IMG/VR virus record: IMGVR_UViG_3300021964_005327
Coordinates: 1 to 43,991 of that record
Source of the DNA: a virus
Direction: 5' to 3' (one strand)
Length of the DNA: 43,991 bases
Below are positions 22,621 through 31,174 of this stretch, one piece after another. A program made the translations under genes and the position numbers. The notes under the pieces are model-generated. The model did not search any database. It was given only the letters and a program-made list of their open reading frames with translations, and was not told the origin of the DNA. Within the stretch, counting starts at the first letter, position 1; each line of letters begins with the position of its first letter.

Positions 22621-24480
22621 ATGAGCGAAAGAGAATATATTGTTACGTTAAAGAAAGGTGTAGACTACACTGCATTTAATGCAGAAATGATTGCTACAAC
22701 TGGCGCAGGTGACATACCAGGTAGAAGTGTTACGGTTGCTAACGCTCGTCCAGCATCACAGCGTAATACACACTATATGCTTACTGATGCAGAAGCAACA
22801 GCACTTAACAATGATGCAAGAGTAGTTGCATGCGAGTTACGTCCAGATCTAAGAGATGACATTGAACTAGTCCGTTTCGCTCAACAGACTGGTGATTTTA
22901 GTAAGACTGAAGATACACGTGGTGAATATGTTAACTGGGGATTGCGTAGAGTTAACGAAATAAACAATCCTTACTTTGGATATAGCATTTCAGGAGGATA
23001 CAACTACACACTTGACGGTACAGGTGTAGACATTGTTATCCAAGACAGTGGTTTACAAATAGATCATCCTGAGTTCCAAGATAGTTCAGGTACTACACGA
23101 GTAGTACAACAAGACTGGTATAGCGGATTCAGTGGCGGCGGATCTATGCCAACAGAACACTACACTGATTATGACGGACACGGTACTCACTGTGCAGGGA
23201 TTGCAGCAGGTAAAACATATGGTTGGGCTAAAAATGCACGTATCTATGCTGTAAAAGTTAATGGCTTACAAGGAGCGAGTGATCCTAACAGCGGTATTCC
23301 AATCACAAATGTTTTTGATGTTATTAAAGAATGGCATGCAGCTAAAGCAGTTGACCCTGTTACTGGCGCAAAACGTCCGACTATTGTTAATATGAGTTGG
23401 GGATACACGTCTGCTTTTGCAAACATCACTGGAGGAGAATATAGAGGAACTCCTTGGACAGGCACTGCTAGAGATACTGCTAAAGGTATGGTAGGAAATT
23501 TAGTTAGCGGACTTTATAGATATCCTACAAGAGTTGCTTCTGTAGATACAGATGTTGAAGAACTAATCGATGCAGGAGTACATGTTTGTATTGCCGCAGG
23601 TAACTACAAACAAAAGATTGATGTAGATGGTGGCGCTGACTATGACAACTACTTTACAAGTAGCCTATACGGAACAAGATACTATCATAGAGGAGGATCA
23701 CCGTATGGCCAAGAAGCATTTATTGTAGGCAATATTGATACTGATCTTGCAAGCAATGGTAGAGAACAAAAAGCAACTAGTTCAGAAACAGGCCCGGGTG
23801 TAAATGCATGGGCTCCGGGGACTAGAATCTTTAGTAGTTTAAGTACAACTACAGCATATACTAGTGGACCATATCCACTAGACAGCGATTTTAATATTGG
23901 TAGCTTAGGTGGTACTTCAATGGCTTCTCCACAAGTAGCAGGTGTACTTGCATTATGGTTGCAAGTAAATCCAGGTGCAACTCCTGCACAAGCTCTTAGT
24001 TATTTTAAAAGTAGCTCTAAAACAGATAGAGTATATCAAACAGCAAACAACGATACAGACTACACAGACAATAGAAGTTTATTAGGTTCTAGTAACAGAT
24101 TTCTTTGGAATAAGTTTAACCGTAAAACTCAACTTTCTATCGGAAGTGTATTTACAGAAGCAGAAACAGATACTAGTATAATAAAAACTTACTCTTTGGC
24201 TTCGAGTGCAGCAAGTGTAAATGAAGGTGATAGTTTTACTATTACTTTAACTACAACAAATGTTCCAGATGATACTGTTATAAACTACGGTATTACTGGT
24301 GTTTCTAGCGGAGATATCGGCGTACCACTAGACGGAACATTTACTGTATCATCTGACTCAGCAACAGCAGATTTTACAGTGTCAGCTGACACAACACTAG
24401 AAGGTGCAGAAACTTTTACTATGACATTAGAAGGCATAAATGTTTCAGTTAGTGTAACTATAAATGATACTAGTACATAA
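22621..24480 (+). CDS. Subtilisin-like serine protease with C-terminal Calx-beta-like domain
   Basis: A 619-aa S8 peptidase with a full catalytic set: Asp142 in IVIQDSGLQIDHPEF, His187 in GHGTHCAG, the oxyanion Asn328 in CIAAGN and Ser433 in GGTSMASPQVAG. Residues 1-80 (REYIVTLKKGVDYTAFNAEM...) resemble an I9-type propeptide, which would need self-cleavage. Residues from about 530 (SSAASVNEGDSFTITLTTTN...LEGAETFTMTLEG) match a Calx-beta-like calcium-binding beta domain. There is no signal peptide, so the enzyme acts in the cytoplasm during assembly or rides on the virion. Placed among fibre genes with its own late promoter, it may process fibre proteins or cut host surface proteins at adsorption. 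The protease call is firm; the target is unknown. Confidence 0.93.
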   Translation: MSEREYIVTLKKGVDYTAFNAEMIATTGAGDIPGRSVTVANARPASQRNTHYMLTDAEATALNNDARVVACELRPDLRDDIELVRFAQQTGDFSKTEDTRGEYVNWGLRRVNEINNPYFGYSISGGYNYTLDGTGVDIVIQDSGLQIDHPEFQDSSGTTRVVQQDWYSGFSGGGSMPTEHYTDYDGHGTHCAGIAAGKTYGWAKNARIYAVKVNGLQGASDPNSGIPITNVFDVIKEWHAAKAVDPVTGAKRPTIVNMSWGYTSAFANITGGEYRGTPWTGTARDTAKGMVGNLVSGLYRYPTRVASVDTDVEELIDAGVHVCIAAGNYKQKIDVDGGADYDNYFTSSLYGTRYYHRGGSPYGQEAFIVGNIDTDLASNGREQKATSSETGPGVNAWAPGTRIFSSLSTTTAYTSGPYPLDSDFNIGSLGGTSMASPQVAGVLALWLQVNPGATPAQALSYFKSSSKTDRVYQTANNDTDYTDNRSLLGSSNRFLWNKFNRKTQLSIGSVFTEAETDTSIIKTYSLASSAASVNEGDSFTITLTTTNVPDDTVINYGITGVSSGDIGVPLDGTFTVSSDSATADFTVSADTTLEGAETFTMTLEGINVSVSVTINDTST

Positions 24481-24489
24481 GGATTAATA

Positions 24490-25188
24490 ATGGCAGTACA
24501 ACTAATAAACATAGGTAATGTTGCAAATGATGGTACAGGTGATGATCTAAGAGAAGCATTTATCAAAGTAAACCAAAACTTTGAAGAGCTTGATCTAAGA
24601 GATGACGAAAAAACTACAGGTAGTAATCTTGGGCCAGACGGCGAAGGTCTTTTTGCAAATAGAATCAACTATGATCTACAGTTTAAAAAAATCGTAGGCG
24701 GAGATAACATTACACTTACTGCTACAGATAATAATATTACTATAAGTAGTGAAAGCACACTTACAATAGCAAGTGATTCTGGAGATACTGACTTAGTTGG
24801 ATCTACTACTTTGAATATTTTAGGCGGAGACGGAATAAGCACATCTGCTACAGATAATACTCTTACAATCACAAATGATTATAATGCAGAACTAGTAGAA
24901 GATCTTACACCCCAACTAGGTGGCAATCTAGATGCACAAGGGTTCAACCTTACAAATGTTGGAAATATAGATGCAGCACAAGTATCTGGTTCGTTTGTAG
25001 GTAACTTAACAGGACTAGTACACGGTTACGATATGAGAGATTGGGCAAGCTGGAACGAAGGTTGGGACTTTGGTGCTGTTTCAGAAGATTATACTAGTGC
25101 TATACAGTTTATCGTTGCAAACACAGCCGTTGATTTCGGTAGCTTTAGTGCTCCAGCAGTAGGTAATGTAGATTTAGGAAGTATTTGA
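24490..25188 (+). CDS. Tail fibre protein with NDGTGD N-terminal module (232 aa)
   Basis: The protein starts MAVQLINIGNVANDGTGDDL, then REAFIKVNQNFEELD, the same N-terminal module as the proteins at 10366 and 19303. The middle alternates repeats of the type GGDNITLTATDNNITISS and GGDGISTSATDNTLTITN, a beta shaft. LGGNLDAQGFNLTNVGNIDAAQVSGSF is a phage fibre motif. It ends in a tryptophan-rich stretch (MRDWASWNEGWDFG). It starts nine bases after the protease stop with AAGGA upstream and no promoter of its own, so it is co-transcribed with the subtilase. That makes it a plausible substrate or partner of the protease. Confidence 0.75.
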   Translation: MAVQLINIGNVANDGTGDDLREAFIKVNQNFEELDLRDDEKTTGSNLGPDGEGLFANRINYDLQFKKIVGGDNITLTATDNNITISSESTLTIASDSGDTDLVGSTTLNILGGDGISTSATDNTLTITNDYNAELVEDLTPQLGGNLDAQGFNLTNVGNIDAAQVSGSFVGNLTGLVHGYDMRDWASWNEGWDFGAVSEDYTSAIQFIVANTAVDFGSFSAPAVGNVDLGSI

Positions 25189-25218
25189 TTCCGATAAATA
25201 CTACTGTAGAAGGAATCA
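25186..25218 (+). promoter_or_regulatory. Late promoter GATAAATA in the loop of a ribosome-site hairpin
   Basis: TGATTCC (25186-25192) and GGAATCA (25212-25218) are a perfect 7-bp inverted repeat. GATAAATA (25193-25200) starts immediately after the left arm, and the AAGGA ribosome site (25210-25214) lies in the right arm, just before ATG 25222. Read-through RNA would hide the site; RNA started near 25206 would lack the left arm. The repeat is seen; the switch is inferred by analogy with T4 gene e. Confidence 0.65.
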
Positions 25219-25221
25219 CGT

Positions 25222-28200
25222 ATGGCCAATCCCGATAGTTTATGGAGTATCCAAACAGGTAAAAAGATTGCAACACTGATCGAAAGATCTAATGTTAATC
25301 TTTTACTCCCGTTAAATGTAAATATCCCAAGTACAGTTAAAATTATAACAGGATCCTTGCCTGCCGGGTTAAGATTATCAGCAGACGGAAAGTTTATTGA
25401 AGGCACAGTTTACGAAGTAGCTTATAATACTACAAGTAAGTTTGTATTAAGGGCAGAATATCAAGGTCAGTTTGAAGATAGAACTGTACAGATAGATGTA
25501 AGCGGACCTGATGACCCTGTATGGCAAACAAACGAAGGGTTATTACCAGTAGGAAGTAATCAATCTTTGTTTATACTTGATAACGAGCAAGTTGACTTTC
25601 AACTACAAGCAACAGATACTGATCTAAGTGCAGGCGATATTTTAGAATATTTTATAGCAGAAGGAGACGGCGAGCTTCCTCCAGGCATTACGCTATCTTT
25701 AGATGGAAAACTTACAGGTATAGTAGAACCTCTATTAAGTTTAGATAAAAGGTATCAAGCAGGAGGCTATGACGGTGCGCCGTATGGAGCACTTCCTGCA
25801 GATTATGGCACAATATCTTCAAATGGTTATGGTAGTTTCTTTTACGATACTGTAGATTTTGATTACAACGAACCAGTTGTTAATCCTAGAAAACTTAATA
25901 GATTTTATCCTTTTAGAGTAACTGTTACAGACGGCGAAAACTTTGTTAAACGAGAGTTTAAAATATATCTTGTCGGCGATGATTATTTAAAAGCAGATAA
26001 CACTATTATGCAAGCAGGAACAGGAGTGTTTACTGCTGATACAACTAATGTTAGAACTCCAGTTTGGCTTACACCTAGAGACTTAGGATTTAAACGTGCT
26101 AATAACTATACTACAATCAACTTAGATATTATTGATAATCCAAACTTAGAAGGTGTAGTAACATATACATTAGATAGTACAAACGATGACGGTACTCCTA
26201 GCATATTACCTCCAGGGACTTCACTAGATAGTCAAAGCGGAGAAATAGTTGGTCGTATTCCGTACCAACCAGCAATAACAAAAGATTATAAGTTTACTGT
26301 TAGAGCAACAAGAATAACAACAGATTTAGATACTGTTTCTATTAATGCCAACTACTATGAAGATACTTTGTTAGGTAAAGATAACTTTAAAATTTATAAA
26401 ATAGATTTAACTGGCGATATCGACGGTATAAACGATTTATTAGAGCTTATTGGTAGAGACATACTTTTAGAAAATAGAACGTATAGAGTAACCAACGTTG
26501 ATGCTAGAAATACTGATTATGACATTATTTTCTTAGATAGTACTTTATCTCCTAGCATCAGTTTAATAACTAGCAGAACTGCACTTAAAAATCAAGATGC
26601 TGTTTTTGTTAATAGATTAAACGAATCTCAAAAAGAAAAGTACAGAGGACGTACTATACGTCTTAGTGACAGTGAAGCATATGTTATAAATGATATTGTT
26701 CCTTATATAGAATGGGACATTCAACAAGTAACCCCGGGTAATGATCAAATATATCCGAACGGATCTCCAAGAAGAATGGAAGCAGGAACAAACTATTTCT
26801 TAGGAGATCTTGTCATTTACGGAACAGAAGTAGGTGGCAATGATAGAGTTTACAGGGCAACATTTACTCATAACTTAGAAGCTCAAACTGATCCTGTAAC
26901 AGAAGTTCCAATCACAGTAGATGGTGTTGTACAAGTTGTCTTTAATCCTGCTAACTGGACTGAAGTAGTTGAAAACCCAGATGATCTATCACTGTCTGAT
27001 AGAGTTCTTGCACTTAAACAATCTTTAGAAGCAGCATACGGACACACAGCATATGTAGATGTATTTAATCAGCAAAACTGGAGATTACGCATTCCTAGTA
27101 CAAGTTTAAGTAGAATCGCAAAAAATATTGAGCAGTTCTTCTTACTAGGCGATGATAGTACAAGAATGAAAATCACTACAGTTAGAGATAATGAAGACAG
27201 AATAAAGTTTGATGTAAATCTTTCTACACAATTTAACCAAGGACGAAACATAGGTATTGCACTATTTAGAAATGAAGGATTTGTAGAAAATGTTATTGTT
27301 GCAGCAAATGACGAAGTAGATATTCCAAGCACATCTAAAACTTTTGAGATTAAAGTTATAGGAGAAATAGACAGTAATATATCTTGGATAACAGCAGCAG
27401 ATCTTGGAACTATACGTGCAAACTTCAACAGCTACTTAAAAGTAGTAGCAGAAACTACAGTTCCAGATAGTCCTATGATTTATACATTAAAGTCGGGTAA
27501 ACTTCCTTTTGGTATGCAACTAAGTTATAACGGAGATATTACCGGTAATCCTAGACAATACCAAACTAGCGAAGGACTTGGTCTTACAATATTTGATAAT
27601 AAGGCAGTAACATTCGATGGCTTTATTCCGGGCGATACTTCCTTTGACAGAAGATATAACTTTACTATTGAAGCTCGTGATAGATTTGGATATACAGCAA
27701 TAGAAAGAGAGTTTACACTTTTAGTTGAAGATTTAGACAATACTGTGTATACAGACATATATGCAAAACCGTTAATCCCTGCAGAACAAAGAACTGCATT
27801 TAGAAACTTTACTAGTAATCCGGACATATTTCCACCAAATAGCATTTATCGTCCAAACGATCCTTCGTTCGGTGTTAAAACAAGTTTAGAAATGCTAGTA
27901 TATGCAGGTATAGAAGCAAAAACTATTGAAAACTTTGTAGCGGCAGCAGCTAAAAACCATAAAAGAAAAACTTACGCAGTTGGTGAGATAAAAAGTGCTA
28001 AAGCTATTGAACCAGGAACTACCGACACTGTTTATGAAGTTGTATACTTAGAAGTTGTAGATCCTAGTCAGCCTACTACAGGAAAAACAAGAAAAAGTTT
28101 TAGCATAGAAAACAAAAAGAAACTTACTGTTGACAGTATACAGTATGCTCTTAAAGATGACGAAACTAGAACTGGTGCAGGTTATGAACTATTACCAGTG

Positions 28201-28752
28201 TATGGTAGAGCTCAAGTAAGATTTATTTACGCTGAAGACGGAAAGATAATAGTAGAAACTAGAGATAGTGATGTACTACTCGATGTTGACAATGCAGATT
28301 TTGAACTTGATTTAAGAGTAGGCGAAGATGCAGTTATAAGATTACAACAATCAGATTCAGAACCTTATAGATTCCGTCCAGATACTAATACAATAAAAAC
28401 AGACAGTGATGCAATCAAAGTAAGTCAAAGCAATGATAATGTGAGATATATATCTAACATAGACAATATGCGAGACAATATAAAAGCAATAGGAAAAAAT
28501 GAAAGAAACTATTTACCACTATGGATGCGTACATCACAAGAAGGGTTTCAAGAGCTTGATTATGTAACTGCTATTCCTATTTGTTATGTTAAACCGGGTG
28601 AAGCAGAAAACGTAATAGATAATATAACCAATAGTGGATTTGATTTTAGACAGTTTAATATTGATATTGATCGTTATATTGTTAAAAGAACTGACGATTA
28701 TGAAACTGAACAATACATTCTTTTTGCAAACTATGCATACAATGTAGGATAA
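25222..28752 (+). CDS. Large virion protein with repeated Ig-like (He_PIG-type) domains
   Basis: A 1176-aa protein whose chain carries at least four copies of the putative-Ig motif LPxGxxLxxxGxxxG: LPAGLRLSADGKFIEGT near residue 47, LPPGITLSLDGKLTGIV near 155, LPPGTSLDSQSGEIVGR near 333 and LPFGMQLSYNGDITGNP near 760. Each is followed by strands such as RFYPFRVTVTDGENFVKREF and YNFTIEARDRFGYTAIEREF. Such domains typically serve in weak carbohydrate or surface binding on phage virions. A lysine-rich part (AAAKNHKRKTYAVGEIKSAK) near 900 and a C-terminal alpha/beta part have no recognised family. It starts at ATG 25222. It could be a baseplate-attached fibre or a head or tail decoration. Confidence 0.78.
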   Translation: MANPDSLWSIQTGKKIATLIERSNVNLLLPLNVNIPSTVKIITGSLPAGLRLSADGKFIEGTVYEVAYNTTSKFVLRAEYQGQFEDRTVQIDVSGPDDPVWQTNEGLLPVGSNQSLFILDNEQVDFQLQATDTDLSAGDILEYFIAEGDGELPPGITLSLDGKLTGIVEPLLSLDKRYQAGGYDGAPYGALPADYGTISSNGYGSFFYDTVDFDYNEPVVNPRKLNRFYPFRVTVTDGENFVKREFKIYLVGDDYLKADNTIMQAGTGVFTADTTNVRTPVWLTPRDLGFKRANNYTTINLDIIDNPNLEGVVTYTLDSTNDDGTPSILPPGTSLDSQSGEIVGRIPYQPAITKDYKFTVRATRITTDLDTVSINANYYEDTLLGKDNFKIYKIDLTGDIDGINDLLELIGRDILLENRTYRVTNVDARNTDYDIIFLDSTLSPSISLITSRTALKNQDAVFVNRLNESQKEKYRGRTIRLSDSEAYVINDIVPYIEWDIQQVTPGNDQIYPNGSPRRMEAGTNYFLGDLVIYGTEVGGNDRVYRATFTHNLEAQTDPVTEVPITVDGVVQVVFNPANWTEVVENPDDLSLSDRVLALKQSLEAAYGHTAYVDVFNQQNWRLRIPSTSLSRIAKNIEQFFLLGDDSTRMKITTVRDNEDRIKFDVNLSTQFNQGRNIGIALFRNEGFVENVIVAANDEVDIPSTSKTFEIKVIGEIDSNISWITAADLGTIRANFNSYLKVVAETTVPDSPMIYTLKSGKLPFGMQLSYNGDITGNPRQYQTSEGLGLTIFDNKAVTFDGFIPGDTSFDRRYNFTIEARDRFGYTAIEREFTLLVEDLDNTVYTDIYAKPLIPAEQRTAFRNFTSNPDIFPPNSIYRPNDPSFGVKTSLEMLVYAGIEAKTIENFVAAAAKNHKRKTYAVGEIKSAKAIEPGTTDTVYEVVYLEVVDPSQPTTGKTRKSFSIENKKKLTVDSIQYALKDDETRTGAGYELLPVYGRAQVRFIYAEDGKIIVETRDSDVLLDVDNADFELDLRVGEDAVIRLQQSDSEPYRFRPDTNTIKTDSDAIKVSQSNDNVRYISNIDNMRDNIKAIGKNERNYLPLWMRTSQEGFQELDYVTAIPICYVKPGEAENVIDNITNSGFDFRQFNIDIDRYIVKRTDDYETEQYILFANYAYNVG

Positions 28753-28755
28753 ATA
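28748..28755 (+). promoter_or_regulatory. Late promoter motif GATAAATA
   Basis: GATAAATA overlaps the stop codon of the upstream gene and lies 23 bases before ATG 28779. AAGGA at 28761-28765 is the ribosome site. Only a weak six-pair complement (ATTCTT at 28717-28722, one G-U) exists upstream. Confidence 0.65.
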
Positions 28756-28778
28756 TGTGTAAGGATATGGAATAAACA

Positions 28779-30290
28779 ATGAGTGGTATATTAGGAACAC
28801 ACGATTTAACAGGCGGCGTTACACAGTCAATTTACGCTTGTGACACTGATCAGTTTACAACTGCAAACATTAGTCTTTGTAATAGGCATAATGTTGCTGT
28901 TAAAGTAACACTTGCAATCACAGATGCAGAAAATGCATTTGATGATGCACGTTATATAGAATACGAAACTGAACTAAAACCTAAAGGTGTTTTAGAACGC
29001 ACAGCGGTTATTGTTCCAGTTGGAAAGTTTATTACAGTATTAAGTACACACAATGCAGTTTCAGCAGCAGCATGGGGTATAAGAGCAGGTAATACTGTTT
29101 CAGTAAGTGCTATTACAGATGCAACAGATGCAGTAGCACCTACATTTATTGTAAACACAGTGGCATTTTTACCGGGCGCATTAACAAATACCCAACTTGA
29201 AACTAACGAGATAGGTGCAGTAACTTTTGAACTGACAGCAGGAACACTTCCTACAGGACTATCACTTACTTCAGATGGAGTAGTCACAGGAACAACTGAT
29301 GCAGCTGATTACGGAATATACGCTGTTACAATAACAGCGACTGATCAAAGTGGAAATAGCACAGCTAACACTGTTAGTATAGGACCTGGGTTGAAAGGTG
29401 TTGCAACTTCAGGAGATTTATCTCACATCTTTTTAGGATCTGGATCAACTCCTGGTGTAATTTCAGCAGAGCATAATCCTACTCTTTCTGGTTACGGTTA
29501 TGATGATATTACATGGATACCAGATACTAATATTACTTGTGATATTTACTGTTGGGGCGCAGGCGGCGGCGGCACTAGAAGAACTGCTGCTATAACAGGA
29601 GGACCCGGTGGCTTTTCAAGTGGTAGATATACATTTACCAGCGGCACAACTTATAAAATTGTTGTCGGGGGTGCAGGCGAAGCAGGAGACGAAACGCCTG
29701 CTACTAATACTATATATAATGGAGCAGCAACGGGCGGCGGAACAGCAGGCGGAAACTCTAGCGCCGATTCCGACGGCGGTGGTGGTGGAGGATATACAGG
29801 TATATTTGAAACTAGTGTAGCAGTTGGTAATGCTATTATTATTGCAGGAGCCGGAGGCGGCGGAACAGGAGACACCGCCTATGGTGGTGGTGGTGGTGGC
29901 AACACCGGCGGAGATGGTTCTAACGGAGCTAGAGGCGGCGACGGCGGCACCCAAAGTGCTGGTGGTGCGCAAGGTACTGATGGTACAGCGGGCACAGCAG
30001 GCGCGGCACTATTAGGCGGCAATGGCGGATCTGGTGGCGGAACATCAGAAGGTGCTGGCGGTGGCGGTGGCTACTATGGCGGTGGTGGTGGCGGATCGAC
30101 AGGTCCAGGCGCCGGCGGCGGTGGATCTGGATATATCGGCGGTACTGGGCTCACTAATGGTGTAACTACACAATCTGGAACCAACACAACACCTGCACAG
30201 TCAAGCAATGCCTTTTATATAGATGGTGTAGCAGTAGGCGGCAACCAAAACAGAGGCGGCGGCGGTCTTATAGTTCTTGTAGAAGTATAA
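28779..30290 (+). CDS. Adhesin-like protein: Ig-like domain plus glycine-rich C-terminus
   Basis: A 503-aa protein in three parts. Residues 1-110 (MSGILGTHDLTGGVTQSIYA and following) form a beta domain. Residues 125-205 hold one Ig-like copy (AGTLPTGLSLTSDGVVTGTT...YAVTITATDQSGN). From about residue 258 to the end the chain is extremely glycine-rich (GAGGGGT, GGGGGGYTG, GAGGGGTG, GGNGGSGGGTSEGAGGGGG), with GGxG runs, and closes with GLIVLVEV. Glycine-rich blocks of this kind form polyglycine-II layers in receptor-binding adhesins such as gp38 of some T-even phages, where loops between blocks set host range. This protein is the best candidate for the receptor-binding tip. The DNA there is visibly richer in G and C than the surroundings. 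Confidence 0.78.
   Translation: MSGILGTHDLTGGVTQSIYACDTDQFTTANISLCNRHNVAVKVTLAITDAENAFDDARYIEYETELKPKGVLERTAVIVPVGKFITVLSTHNAVSAAAWGIRAGNTVSVSAITDATDAVAPTFIVNTVAFLPGALTNTQLETNEIGAVTFELTAGTLPTGLSLTSDGVVTGTTDAADYGIYAVTITATDQSGNSTANTVSIGPGLKGVATSGDLSHIFLGSGSTPGVISAEHNPTLSGYGYDDITWIPDTNITCDIYCWGAGGGGTRRTAAITGGPGGFSSGRYTFTSGTTYKIVVGGAGEAGDETPATNTIYNGAATGGGTAGGNSSADSDGGGGGGYTGIFETSVAVGNAIIIAGAGGGGTGDTAYGGGGGGNTGGDGSNGARGGDGGTQSAGGAQGTDGTAGTAGAALLGGNGGSGGGTSEGAGGGGGYYGGGGGGSTGPGAGGGGSGYIGGTGLTNGVTTQSGTNTTPAQSSNAFYIDGVAVGGNQNRGGGGLIVLVEV
29551..30270 (+). repeat. Glycine-codon (GGN) repeat tract
   Basis: Low-complexity coding tract with many GGC, GGT and GGA codons in runs of two to six, interrupted by short variable segments. 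It is imperfect, so slippage or recombination between blocks could change loop lengths in the adhesin. Open frames in other phases here are by-products of the repeat. Confidence 0.7.
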
Positions 30291-30320
30291 TTTAACTAAA
30301 TGAAAATGTAAGGATAAAAT

Positions 30321-30929
30321 ATGGCAAGTTCAATAATAAGCACAACATTAGATGCGAACTATCCTGTAGCTGGTGTTGATAATGATACCCAAGGATTTCG
30401 TGATAACTTTCAAATCATTAAAGATGGTTTAACAACAGCAGCAAGTGAAATAACATCGTTGCAGAACAATACTGCAAAACTAAACGAATCAAACGATTTT
30501 AACGGTACAAATATTTCAGATGCTAATCTTGTAACAAATACCGAGCAATATCATAACATCGGTACAGTTATTAGTGACCAAAACATTAGTTTCTTAAATG
30601 GTCATTATCAAGTAATGACTATTAATCCAGCAGATAATGATATTACATTTACCCTAGCTGATTGGCCTGATAGAGATGGACTTGCAAAAATAACTGTCCA
30701 GATTAGTACACTATCAAAAGACCCAGAGCCAGAAGTAGATCAAACTATTACATGGTTATCAGCAGGCGGCGGCACAATCAAGGCTAGCCAAAATTTTCCT
30801 AGCCCATTTGTTTTAAACACTGCTACAAACGATGTTGATGATGGTGGTCCAGCTATTATTGAGTTTTGGACTTACAATCAAGGAACAACTGTTTTTGCTA
30901 ACTATTTAGGTAGATTTAACGCAATCTAA
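30321..30929 (+). CDS. Virion/tail structural protein (202 aa)
   Basis: The protein starts MASSIISTTLDANYPVAGVD with NDTQGFRDNFQIIKDGL, a looser version of the N-terminal module of the other fibres (N, D, G, FRxNF at matching positions). A helical part follows (TAASEITSLQNNTAKL), then a compact beta domain with FLNGHYQVMTINPADNDITFTLADWP and a C-terminal IIEFWTYNQGTTVFANYLGRF. It resembles small fibre-tip or neck-associated proteins of T4-like marine phages. ATG 30321 has AAGGA upstream. There is no promoter of its own, so it reads from 28748 with the glycine-rich adhesin, which fits a cap or chaperone for that adhesin; this is inference. Confidence 0.65.
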   Translation: MASSIISTTLDANYPVAGVDNDTQGFRDNFQIIKDGLTTAASEITSLQNNTAKLNESNDFNGTNISDANLVTNTEQYHNIGTVISDQNISFLNGHYQVMTINPADNDITFTLADWPDRDGLAKITVQISTLSKDPEPEVDQTITWLSAGGGTIKASQNFPSPFVLNTATNDVDDGGPAIIEFWTYNQGTTVFANYLGRFNAI

Positions 30930-31165
30930 TGCATCCATTTATAAACAACTTATCAGAACTAAGCGACAACGAAGTAGAAGAAAAAATATTTCTACTTCAA
31001 CGCCGCTTTTTTCAAACTTCTAATCCAGATCTACAAGGGCAAATCCAACTTGCTCTTGACACGTATAAACAAGAAATAAACACAAGAAGAGCTCTAGCAG
31101 CCCAACGTCAAAAAGATCAACAAGACGGTAATAAAGGTCTTGACAATCTTATAAATGTATCGTAA
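30929..31165 (+). CDS. Small helical phage protein, unknown
   Basis: A 78-aa protein whose ATG overlaps the previous stop (TAATG). It is all-helical and highly charged: LSDNEVEEKIFLLQRRFFQT, then LQGQIQLALDTYKQEINTRRALAAQRQKDQQ, ending in a flexible tail. Small proteins of this type close to fibre and late genes are frequent in T4-like marine phages, but I cannot name one. Its stop codon lies within the -10 box of the next promoter. Confidence 0.65.
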   Translation: MHPFINNLSELSDNEVEEKIFLLQRRFFQTSNPDLQGQIQLALDTYKQEINTRRALAAQRQKDQQDGNKGLDNLINVS

Positions 31166-31168
31166 AAT
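31140..31168 (+). promoter_or_regulatory. Host-type promoter for a leaderless DnaE-like mRNA
   Basis: TTGACA (31140-31145), 17 bp, then TAAAAT (31163-31168). The expected +1 is at 31175, the A of the ATG of the DnaE-like gene. No Shine-Dalgarno is present upstream of that ATG. Confidence 0.7.
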
Positions 31169-31174
31169 ACATTA

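Noticed and set aside
29608-30015. Short open frames on both strands in the glycine-codon tract
   Set aside because: GGN repeats read in other phases rarely give stops, so open frames there carry no information. The long plus-strand frame explains the region.
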